This document shows positions 1-7,343 of a stretch of DNA of 64,000 bases, piece after piece; position 1 is the stretch's first letter, and each line of letters begins with the position of its first letter. Under the pieces are notes generated by a model. That model saw nothing but the letters and a program-made list of their open reading frames with translations, was not told the DNA's origin and ran no database searches. The position numbers and the translations under genes are program-made. This stretch comes from Acinetobacter terrae (GTDB lineage: Bacteria > Pseudomonadota > Gammaproteobacteria > Pseudomonadales > Moraxellaceae), in the NCBI RefSeq assembly GCF_013004375.1, contig NZ_JABERI010000001.1, positions 248,001 through 312,000 on the forward strand, read 5' to 3'.

Positions 1-90
1 TAAAATTGTGTCTGGGCATTAAGAACACTCATGGCAGCACCGAGTGAAATCATTACGGTTGCCACCTTCAAATCATATGAGGAGTCCTAC

Positions 91-1803
91 ATGGAACACA
101 TCGAACGTGAATCGATGGAGTTTGACGTCGTTATCGTAGGCGCAGGCCCTGCGGGTCTTTCTGCGGCGATTAAAATTCGTCAACTTGCAATTGAAAACAA
201 CCTGAACGATCTGTCCGTTTGTGTGGTGGAAAAGGGCTCCGAAGTTGGTGCGCACATCTTGTCCGGTGCGGTGCTTGAACCGCGTGCCATGAATGAACTG
301 TTCCCGAACTGGAAGGAAGAAGGTGCGCCTTTAAATGTCCCAGTGACTGAAGACAAAACTTTCTTCTTGCTGTCTGATGAAAAATCACAAGAAGCGCCGC
401 ACTGGATGGTGCCGAAAACCATGCACAATGATGGCAACTATGTCATCTCGCTTGGCAACGTGGTGCGCTGGTTAGGTACAAAAGCGGAAGAACTGGAAGT
501 GTCAATCTTCCCGGGCTTTGCTGCGTCAGAAATTCTATACCATGAAGATGGAACCGTTAAAGGTATTCAAACTGGTGACATGGGCATCGGTAAGGATGGT
601 GAACCGACGCATAACTTTACTCCGGGTTATGAACTGCATGCCAAATACACCATTTTTGCAGAAGGCTGCCGTGGTCACCTCGGTAAACGCCTGATTGCGA
701 AATACAACCTGGACAAAGATGCCGATCCGCAGCACTACGGCATCGGGATTAAAGAACTTTGGGAAATTGATCCGGCCAAGCACAAACCCGGTTTGGTGAT
801 GCACGGTGCCGGCTGGCCTTTAAATGAGACCGGTTCTTCAGGCGGCTGGTGGCTCTATCACGCTGAAAACAACCAAGTGACTTTGGGCATGATCGTGGAT
901 CTTTCCTACACCAACCCGCACATGTATCCCTTCATGGAAATGCAGCGCTGGAAAACCCACCCTTTAATCAAGCAATATCTAGAAGGCAGTAAACGTATTT
1001 CTTATGGCGCACGTGCCGTGACCAAAGGTGGCTTTAACTCACTACCGAAGTTCACCTTCCCGGGTGGCTCTTTAATTGGTGATGATGCAGGCTTCCTCAA
1101 CTTTGCCAAAATCAAAGGCTCACACACTGCGATGAAATCCGGCATGCTCTGCGGTGAAGCGGTGTTTGAAGCGATTGCTGCCGGTGTGGAAAAAGGCGGT
1201 GACCTGGCTGTTGCACGTGTTTTAGAAGGTGAAGATTTCTTCACTAAAGAATTGACTGCTTACACAGACAAGTTTAACAATAGTTGGCTGAAAGAAGAGC
1301 TGTATAACTCGCGCAACTTTGGCCCGGCGATGCACAAATTTGGTCAGTGGATTGGCGGTGCGTTTAACTTTATCGACCAGAACGTGTTTAAAGTCCCTTT
1401 CACTTTGCATGATCTGGTACTTGACTATGCGGCACTGAAAACCCAGGCTGCGGAAACCTTCAAGCCAAACTATCCAAAACCGGATGGCAAGCTGACCTTT
1501 GACCGTTTGTCTTCCGTGTTTGTATCGAACACGGTACATGAAGAAAACCAGCCGGCGCACTTGAAACTGACCGATGCCTCGATTCCTGTCAACGTGAATT
1601 TGCCGAAATGGGACGAGCCTGCTCAGCGCTACTGCCCTGCCGGTGTTTACGAGATTATGGAAGAGAATGACGGCTCGAAACGCTTCCAGATCAATGCAGC
1701 CAACTGTGTGCACTGCAAGACCTGTGACATCAAGGATCCCTCTCAGAACATCACCTGGGTAACACCGGAAGGTGGCGGTGGTCCGAACTATCCAAACATG
1801 TAA
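91..1803 (+). CDS. Electron transfer flavoprotein-ubiquinone oxidoreductase (ETF-QO)
   Basis: Passes electrons from reduced ETF (fatty acid and amino acid oxidation) to ubiquinone at the inner membrane. The N-terminus has an FAD-binding dinucleotide fold, VVIVGAGPAGLSAAI, about residues 13-27. The C-terminus carries a [4Fe-4S] cluster site: YCPAG, then NCVHCKTCDIKDP. The length of 570 aa is normal for the family. I chose the ATG at 91 because AGGAG lies 6 bp upstream. An in-frame ATG at 31 would add 20 residues that the family does not need and has no good ribosome site. The etfBA partner genes are not in the window. The identification is secure. Confidence 0.96.
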   Translation: MEHIERESMEFDVVIVGAGPAGLSAAIKIRQLAIENNLNDLSVCVVEKGSEVGAHILSGAVLEPRAMNELFPNWKEEGAPLNVPVTEDKTFFLLSDEKSQEAPHWMVPKTMHNDGNYVISLGNVVRWLGTKAEELEVSIFPGFAASEILYHEDGTVKGIQTGDMGIGKDGEPTHNFTPGYELHAKYTIFAEGCRGHLGKRLIAKYNLDKDADPQHYGIGIKELWEIDPAKHKPGLVMHGAGWPLNETGSSGGWWLYHAENNQVTLGMIVDLSYTNPHMYPFMEMQRWKTHPLIKQYLEGSKRISYGARAVTKGGFNSLPKFTFPGGSLIGDDAGFLNFAKIKGSHTAMKSGMLCGEAVFEAIAAGVEKGGDLAVARVLEGEDFFTKELTAYTDKFNNSWLKEELYNSRNFGPAMHKFGQWIGGAFNFIDQNVFKVPFTLHDLVLDYAALKTQAAETFKPNYPKPDGKLTFDRLSSVFVSNTVHEENQPAHLKLTDASIPVNVNLPKWDEPAQRYCPAGVYEIMEENDGSKRFQINAANCVHCKTCDIKDPSQNITWVTPEGGGGPNYPNM

Positions 1804-1812
1804 TTTTTAATA

Positions 1813-1840
1813 AAAAAATCCCCTTTCGAGGGGATTTTTT
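1813..1840. terminator. Bidirectional rho-independent terminator
   Basis: A-tract, AATCCCC stem, TTTCG loop, GGGGATT stem and T-tract. It lies between the convergent ETF-QO gene and the tusA-like gene and can serve both. Confidence 0.9.
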
Positions 1841-1876
1841 ATTGTCACCTTAAAATGAAGACTAAAATATTCTGAA

Positions 1877-2134
1877 TTAGCCTTTCTTGACTAAATAATG
1901 AAATTCTTTATTACCCGCTTCATCCAGCACTTCTTCTTGTAAGAGTAACTCATGACCTAAATGCATACAGAATTTCGGAATATCCCAAGAGGTCGAATTA
2001 TCTGTGGCAAACACTTCAACCACATCACCCGATTTTGATTTACGAATCGCTTGATGCAACATCATTACAGGTTCAGGACAACGTAGTCCTCGTGTATTCA
2101 GCTGAATAGTGGGAGTAACAAGCGGTTCAGACAT
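1877..2134 (-). CDS. TusA/SirA-family sulfur carrier protein
   Basis: Small single-domain protein of the TusA/SirA/YeeD family, which carries sulfur as a persulfide on a conserved cysteine for thio-modification or redox sulfur transfer. The signature RCPEPVMMLHQAIRK is near the N-terminus. The cysteine in CPxP is the expected carrier residue. The reading frame extends 6 codons upstream to a TTG, but the ATG at 2134 (MSEPLVTP) matches the family's usual start. The gene stands alone and converges on ETF-QO. Whether it is the tRNA-thiolation TusA itself or a paralogue cannot be decided from sequence alone. Confidence 0.85.
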   Translation of the reverse strand: MSEPLVTPTIQLNTRGLRCPEPVMMLHQAIRKSKSGDVVEVFATDNSTSWDIPKFCMHLGHELLLQEEVLDEAGNKEFHYLVKKG

Positions 2135-2336
2135 TCTTAAACTCGGTATCAAAAAATGATCGCCATTTTAACATAAACTTAAATGCTGTCTTTTGCTTTC
2201 AAAGCCCGGATCCAAATGATAGAAAATGATGACTCATGCATTCATGAATTACAGCTATTTTATAGATAGACATCTATATTTTCTCGAGTATGATAAAATT
2301 TGTTTTTTTAGATATTAAGAGTCTTTAGGAAAGATC

Positions 2337-3176
2337 ATGCACGAGGAATCAGGCCCGTCGTGGGGCATGCGTGGCTTACGTAAATGGTTAAGCACCGCAC
2401 CCGAAACTCGCGACGAACTGCTAAAATTAGTACAAGATTCACGTCGTTTTTTAGAACCCGATACTGTTGCAATGCTTGAAGGCGTACTTGACCTTCCTGC
2501 GACAAAAGTCCGTGAGGTCATGACCCCACGTACATCGATGATTAGCCTGCAAGAAGATGATCAGCTTTTAGACATCTTGCATACCCTTGTAGAGTCTGCA
2601 CATTCTCGCTTCCCGGTATTTTCATCCGATCAACCCGATAATGTGGTCGGCATTTTATTGGCCAAGGATTTACTGCCCTTTTTGACAGAACCGAACAATA
2701 AGGTCGATATTCGCGCGCTTATGCGTCAGCCGATCTTTGTGCCTGAAAGTGCCCGTTCCGATCAAGTGCTTCGTATGTTAAAGAACACTCAAACCCATAT
2801 CGCTGTGGTCATTGATGAATATGGCACAACATCTGGACTGGTGACTTTAGAAGACATTTTAGAAGAAATTGTCGGTGAAATTGAAGACGAACACGATACG
2901 GTGGATGAAGAGGCTCAATACATTATTCCGGATAATGATCCTCAAACGGCGAATACCTGGCTCGTTCAAGCACTTACACCAATTGAACACTTTAATAATG
3001 TTTTAGATGCTGATTTTTCTGATGATGAAGTAGAAACTGTCGGCGGTTTATTGCTTCAAGAAATTGGTTTAGTCAGCGATTTACAAGGTCAAGTGATTGA
3101 GCTTAAAAATTGGGAATTCACCATTGTAGAAGCAGATGCACGTACTATTCATCTGATTCGAGCTGTCCGTAAATGA
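2337..3176 (+). CDS. corC: CorC/HlyC-family CBS-domain protein
   Basis: Cytoplasmic CorC-type protein linked to Mg/Co ion homeostasis. It lacks the membrane DUF21 domain and has tandem CBS domains, beginning at VREVMTPRTSMISL and continuing past VFVPESARSDQVLRML. The typical GTTSGLVTLEDILEEIVGEI motif follows, then a CorC/HlyC transporter-associated domain at the C-terminus. The ATG at 2337 has TAGGAAAG just upstream. The stop overlaps the start of lnt by 4 bp (ATGA). This corC-lnt pairing, translationally coupled, is common in proteobacteria (the ybeX-lnt arrangement) and suggests a role in envelope maintenance. Confidence 0.93.
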   Translation: MHEESGPSWGMRGLRKWLSTAPETRDELLKLVQDSRRFLEPDTVAMLEGVLDLPATKVREVMTPRTSMISLQEDDQLLDILHTLVESAHSRFPVFSSDQPDNVVGILLAKDLLPFLTEPNNKVDIRALMRQPIFVPESARSDQVLRMLKNTQTHIAVVIDEYGTTSGLVTLEDILEEIVGEIEDEHDTVDEEAQYIIPDNDPQTANTWLVQALTPIEHFNNVLDADFSDDEVETVGGLLLQEIGLVSDLQGQVIELKNWEFTIVEADARTIHLIRAVRK

Positions 3177-4732
3177 GAACATACTTTAATAAGCTGTTAA
3201 ATTCATCCCAACAAAAAAATCAGCTCCCATTTATTTACCCCTTTTTAATTTCGCTCTTTTCAGGTGCCATGTTCAGTTTTGCGCTGGCACCTTATTATTA
3301 CTGGTGGCTTGCGCTCCTGTCCCCGGCTTTGCTCTATGCTTCACTTCGTAAACGTTCGGCACGCCAAGCCTTTGGCATTGGCTGGGCTTACGGCTTTGGC
3401 TTATGGTTTGTCGGGGCATTTTGGCTATATACCTCAATTCATGTTTATGGTGATACCAGTGCCTTTTTAAGTGTACTGATGATTGCCATTATGGCCTTGC
3501 TGATGGGTTTATTTACAGCCCTGCAAACCTGGATCTACCGTCGATTCTTCCCGGAAACGCCACTGACGTTTGCGCCGCTTTGGGTATTCTTTGAGTGGGC
3601 AAAAACCTGGGTATTCACGGGTTTTCCATGGTTATTTGTCGGCTATGCCTTCACTGAACGCTTCTTAGATGGCTATGCACCATTATTTGGGATCTTCGGC
3701 GTATCGTTTGTTGTGATTATTTTAGCCTGTGCACTGGTTGAAATTCTGAATAAACGTGTGTTTTGGATTGTCCCTTCCGCGATCTTATTGCTAGGTGCCT
3801 GGGGAGCTTCATATCTCAACTTTGTGGAACCAAAAGATGAGAAGCCGCTTTCAGTCTCTTTGATACAAGGCAATATTCCACAAGACCTGAAATGGCTGAC
3901 AGAGTATCAAGTGAAAACCTTGATGATCTATGCCAATTTAAGTCGAACTGAATGGGGTCGTGATCTGATTGTTTGGCCGGAATCTTCAATTCCAATGTTC
4001 CAGACCGATATCCAACCCTTTTTGGATGCCATGAAAGTTCAGGCAGAAAAATCTGGAACTGCATGGGTCACTGGTCTTCCCTATTGGGATTTGAAAGAAT
4101 CAAAAATCGAACAGCACCCGATGTACTACAACAGCATCATGGCTACAGGTGATGAGACTGAAGGCTTATATAAAAAGCAACGTTTAGTCCCGTTTGGTGA
4201 ATATATTCCTTTATCTGGCTGGCTCAGCTGGGTATTGCCCGCATTGCAGAATGACCCCTCGATGAGTGGTTTCTCTCGTGGTGCACGTGACCAAAAACCG
4301 TTGAATGTGAAAAACCATGCGCTGGGTGCGGCTATTTGTTATGAAGTTGCTTATCCAAACCTGACCCGTCGTAATGCCAGTCAAAGCGATTACTTGGTCA
4401 CGGTATCCAATGATGCATGGTTTACCGGAACTGCGGGACCTTGGCAACATTTACAAATGGTGCAAATGCGTGCCAAAGAAAATGGACGCTGGTTTATTCG
4501 TGCCACCAATACCGGTGTGACTGCATTTATTGATCATAATGGGCATATTGTAAAACAGGCTCCGACGGATCAAACCGCTATCCTTCGTGGTGATGTTCCA
4601 GCCATGCAAGGTGAAACCTTATACATGCGCCTGAGTGATTGGCCAATTCTGGGTTTCTCATTGTTGTTATTGATTCTAGGCTGGATTTATCGTCCACGTA
4701 AGGTTGATGTTTCGTTTAAGTCACGACGTTAA
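3173..4732 (+). CDS. lnt: Apolipoprotein N-acyltransferase
   Basis: Inner-membrane enzyme that adds the third acyl chain to the N-terminal cysteine of apolipoproteins, the last step of lipoprotein maturation. Several hydrophobic segments occupy roughly residues 20-215, followed by a periplasmic nitrilase-fold domain and a final membrane segment near residue 490. The Glu-Lys-Cys catalytic triad is visible as E270 (WPESS), K335 (YKKQRLVPFGEY) and C389 (GAAICYE). At 519 aa it is of usual length. It overlaps corC by 4 bp. The lipoprotein encoded at 37633 would be a substrate. Confidence 0.96.
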   Translation: MRTYFNKLLNSSQQKNQLPFIYPFLISLFSGAMFSFALAPYYYWWLALLSPALLYASLRKRSARQAFGIGWAYGFGLWFVGAFWLYTSIHVYGDTSAFLSVLMIAIMALLMGLFTALQTWIYRRFFPETPLTFAPLWVFFEWAKTWVFTGFPWLFVGYAFTERFLDGYAPLFGIFGVSFVVIILACALVEILNKRVFWIVPSAILLLGAWGASYLNFVEPKDEKPLSVSLIQGNIPQDLKWLTEYQVKTLMIYANLSRTEWGRDLIVWPESSIPMFQTDIQPFLDAMKVQAEKSGTAWVTGLPYWDLKESKIEQHPMYYNSIMATGDETEGLYKKQRLVPFGEYIPLSGWLSWVLPALQNDPSMSGFSRGARDQKPLNVKNHALGAAICYEVAYPNLTRRNASQSDYLVTVSNDAWFTGTAGPWQHLQMVQMRAKENGRWFIRATNTGVTAFIDHNGHIVKQAPTDQTAILRGDVPAMQGETLYMRLSDWPILGFSLLLLILGWIYRPRKVDVSFKSRR

Positions 4733-4740
4733 GCATTATG

Positions 4741-4834
4741 GTGTTCCCTCTCCTTCTAGGAAACGGCTAGGGAGAGGTAAATTGTTTATGATAATCGCCC
4801 TCATCCTAACCTTCTCCCAAAGGGAGAAGGAATA
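4741..4834. repeat. Hairpin-rich intergenic element (REP-like)
   Basis: Two hairpins lie between lnt and its terminator. The first has arms CCTCTCC (4747-4753) and GGAGAGG (4771-4777), with inner CTAG/CTAG pairs. The second is perfect: CCTTCTCCC (4810-4818), loop AAA, GGGAGAAGG (4822-4830). The purine/pyrimidine-rich arms and the CCCTCATCCTAACC linker look like dispersed extragenic palindromes found in many proteobacteria. Copy number in this genome cannot be seen here. Confidence 0.6.
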
Positions 4835-4844
4835 AAAAGGCTAT

Positions 4845-4880
4845 AAAAAAACCCCGAGGTCAATGCCTCGGGGTTTTTAT
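4845..4880. terminator. Bidirectional terminator between lnt and the small membrane protein gene
   Basis: A-tract, ACCCCGAGG stem, TCAATG loop, CCTCGGGGT stem, T-tract. It sits between convergent genes. Confidence 0.92.
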
Positions 4881-4890
4881 TCAATTGATT

Positions 4891-5226
4891 TTATAATTGG
4901 GTCACTAAATAAGACATCATTGCGGTTAAAAACAGCATCGGGATATAACGATAAACTTTCACCACACTTTGTTCTAAACTTGAAATCTGTTCTTGTTGTA
5001 ATCTTAATACAGTGGCTTTTAATGCAGACCAAAAGCACAATACAAATAATGCACTGAATAAACTGATTGCAAAAAAGCCCACCATAATCTGGCTACTTCC
5101 TTCCGTCGCATTCCATAAAGTTAAAATGCCCTGACTCATTGGAAGTAAGCTTAAAATTAAAAGAACAGACTTGAGCATTGCCCCATGAAATTGGTTAATT
5201 TCATCCGATATGATTAATGCTTTCAT
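4891..5226 (-). CDS. Small hypothetical membrane protein
   Basis: A 111-residue protein I cannot place in a family. It has about three hydrophobic segments: near residues 17-33 (MLKSVLLILSLLPM), 48-70 (MVGFFAISLFSALFVLCFW) and the C-terminus (YIPMLFLTAMMSYLVTQL). A polar segment, LRLQQEQISSLEQSVVK, separates the last two. The start is well supported: AAGGAGGG lies just upstream of the ATG. It ends against a strong shared terminator, so it is probably a monocistronic inner-membrane protein. Confidence 0.7.
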   Translation of the reverse strand: MKALIISDEINQFHGAMLKSVLLILSLLPMSQGILTLWNATEGSSQIMVGFFAISLFSALFVLCFWSALKATVLRLQQEQISSLEQSVVKVYRYIPMLFLTAMMSYLVTQL

Positions 5227-5430
5227 TCCACCCTCCTTGGCTAAAAAAGTGCCATAAAGGATATTATGCGCAGTTTTAATTAAATAAAAAGACTATATTT
5301 CTTCATACCTTACCATTATTGTAACCATTACATATGCTAATCATTCTTATTATAAGTCTCAAACAGAGATTATTATATAATTTCAATAAATCCAATAACT
5401 TAATGTATATTTTATAATCAAGATGTATTA

Positions 5431-5471
5431 TCACTTCACTTAGTATTGCGGAGCATCATTCAGTGAAGTGA
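5431..5471. repeat. Exactly symmetric 10-bp inverted repeat with inner stem
   Basis: TCACTTCACT (5431-5440) and AGTGAAGTGA (5462-5471) are perfect inverted arms. An inner TGC/GCA pair surrounds GGA at the exact centre (5451). There is no T-tract on either side, so it is not a standard intrinsic terminator. It lies downstream of gspG and about 205 bp upstream of the small membrane protein gene, both read on the minus strand. Confidence 0.6.
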
Positions 5472-5507
5472 TCTATTTTATATGCTTAAAATAATTAAGG
5501 ATTTTAA

Positions 5508-5945
5508 TTAAGGCTGATAATAAATATCGGCATCTGTACCTTCGCCGCCTTCTTTACCATCGGCGCCAAAAGAATATAAATCGAATACACGACCTTCAGC
5601 ACCAGGAATCACATATTGAATATCATTTTCCCAACTGTCTTTCGGATAGCCACCTTTCACATAACCACCTTGCATCCAGTTTTTTGCAGAAGCCGGCTGA
5701 TTAACCAGTGCATCTAAACCACCGTCTTGCATGGATGGATATTTACCATTATCGAGCTTGTACTGATCTAAAGCACCAGCCACACCTTTTAGAGTAATTG
5801 CAGATGTATCTACTTTGGCTTTTTCACCACGCCCCATCACATTAGGAACAATCAGTGCCGCTAATACACCCAAAATCACAATCACCACCATCACTTCAAT
5901 GAGGGTAAAGCCAGACTGCTTGACTTGATATAGTTTCCCTTGCAT
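5508..5945 (-). CDS. gspG: Type II secretion major pseudopilin GspG
   Basis: Main subunit of the type II secretion pseudopilus. The N-terminus shows a short leader, then the prepilin cleavage site G-FTLIEVMVVIVILG with the conserved Glu at +5, followed by the hydrophobic helix. The C-terminal region (YPKDSWENDIQY, SFGADGKEGGEGTDADI) is typical of GspG and includes the calcium-site loop. The frame extends to a TTG at 5960, but the ATG at 5945 gives a 12-residue leader and has GAGAG upstream. It follows gspF by 40 bp in the same direction. PilD, encoded at 62581, is the expected peptidase. Confidence 0.95.
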   Translation of the reverse strand: MQGKLYQVKQSGFTLIEVMVVIVILGVLAALIVPNVMGRGEKAKVDTSAITLKGVAGALDQYKLDNGKYPSMQDGGLDALVNQPASAKNWMQGGYVKGGYPKDSWENDIQYVIPGAEGRVFDLYSFGADGKEGGEGTDADIYYQP

Positions 5946-5985
5946 CTCACTCTCTCGCAAAAATCATTATCTTTATAAAAATGGG

Positions 5986-7191
5986 TTAAATCATATTATT
6001 CATATTGACTATCGGCAGCATCACCGCAATCACAATCACCAAAACAATACTTGCCATTAATACCAACATGAGCGGCTCAAGCAGGGCAAGTAAAGTTGAA
6101 ATCAGGGTGGTGACTTCTCGATCCTGCATGGTTGAAGCACGCTCCAGCATACGATCCAGCTCACCTGATGCCTCACCACTTTTGATCATTTGTACCATCA
6201 TCGGTGGGAAATAACCACTGCGCTCCAGTTGCGTTGCAAGGTTGCCACCTTCGGTGACTTTCTCGGCTGCCAAATTGACTGAATCCCGAATCACCCAGTT
6301 ATTACTCACCGCGGCACCAATTTTAAGTGCATCCACCAACGGCACGCCAGACTGTGTCAAAATCGATAAGGTACTGGCAAAGCGTGCTGCATTTATACCA
6401 CGCGATAATTTACCAAATAATGGCAATTTGAGCGTTAAATGGTCAAATGCATAATGTCCTGCAGAGGTTCTTAAAAAGCGAACTAAAGCCGTAAAACCCA
6501 CTACACTCGCGACTAACAAAAATGGCCATGCCACACGAATAAAATCACTGGTTTTCATCAGCGCCACGGTAATCCAGGGCAATGCATCTTTATTTTGATC
6601 AAAAGTCTTGACGATATCGGGAACCACGTAGGTCATTAGTCCCATTACAATCGCAAAAGACATCAGCATTAAAATAATCGGATAAATCATCGCGCCCTGC
6701 ACTTTCTTTTGCATGGCAAAGCGGTTTTCGGTGTAATCTGATAACTGGTCTAGAATTAAATCGAGATGACCTGAGCGTTCACCGGCGGCGATGGTGGCGA
6801 TATATAAATCTGGTAAACGCCCCGCTTGCTGCAAGGCACTGGCAAGTGAATGCCCTTCCATGACTTTTGAGCGCACTGACATCAACAAATTTTGCACATG
6901 GGCTTTTTCACTTTGCTTGCCCACAGCACGTAGTGCTTCTTCTAGAGGAATCCCTGCCGCCACCAAAACTGAAAGTTGGCGGGTAAACAATGCCAAATCA
7001 TAAGCAGTGATTTTTTTCTGAAACCAGCGTTCTGAGTTATGCTTATCTTTTTGCTCAACAGGATCAACGGTCACAGGAATGAGCTCTTTGTCTCTTAACT
7101 GTTGACGAATTTGACGTGCTGAATCCCCTTCTAACACGCCTTTTTGCTGCTTCCCTGAAGCATCAATGGCAGTAAATTGATATGCAGGCAT
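5986..7191 (-). CDS. gspF: Type II secretion inner-membrane platform protein GspF
   Basis: Polytopic inner-membrane protein that couples the GspE ATPase to pseudopilus assembly. It has two GspF/PilC-type cytoplasmic helical domains, each followed by hydrophobic segments: about residues 165-195 (MIYPIILMLMSFAIVMGL) and 215-240, and the C-terminus (LLEPLMLVLMASIVLVIVIA). It begins MPAYQFTAIDASGK, as in GspF. At 401 aa it is of standard length. It heads a two-gene unit with gspG. No other gsp gene is nearby, which fits the scattered T2SS genes of Acinetobacter. PilC at 61355 is its type IV pilus paralogue. Confidence 0.94.
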   Translation of the reverse strand: MPAYQFTAIDASGKQQKGVLEGDSARQIRQQLRDKELIPVTVDPVEQKDKHNSERWFQKKITAYDLALFTRQLSVLVAAGIPLEEALRAVGKQSEKAHVQNLLMSVRSKVMEGHSLASALQQAGRLPDLYIATIAAGERSGHLDLILDQLSDYTENRFAMQKKVQGAMIYPIILMLMSFAIVMGLMTYVVPDIVKTFDQNKDALPWITVALMKTSDFIRVAWPFLLVASVVGFTALVRFLRTSAGHYAFDHLTLKLPLFGKLSRGINAARFASTLSILTQSGVPLVDALKIGAAVSNNWVIRDSVNLAAEKVTEGGNLATQLERSGYFPPMMVQMIKSGEASGELDRMLERASTMQDREVTTLISTLLALLEPLMLVLMASIVLVIVIAVMLPIVNMNNMI

Positions 7192-7343
7192 TGTGATGCT
7201 CTAATTTTCTAAAATTTGCTTCAGCGCTGTTGCGTCTGACCACCAAAATCATTCATATTCTGAGATATAAATGATTTGCTCACTCTAACATAACTCTATC
7301 TTTAGCACGACGAAATTTGATCAGGACGCTTTGACCCTAATTT

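Noticed and set aside
4863..5057. Plus-strand 64-aa ORF
   Set aside because: It begins in the terminator and runs antisense to a gene with a strong ribosome site.
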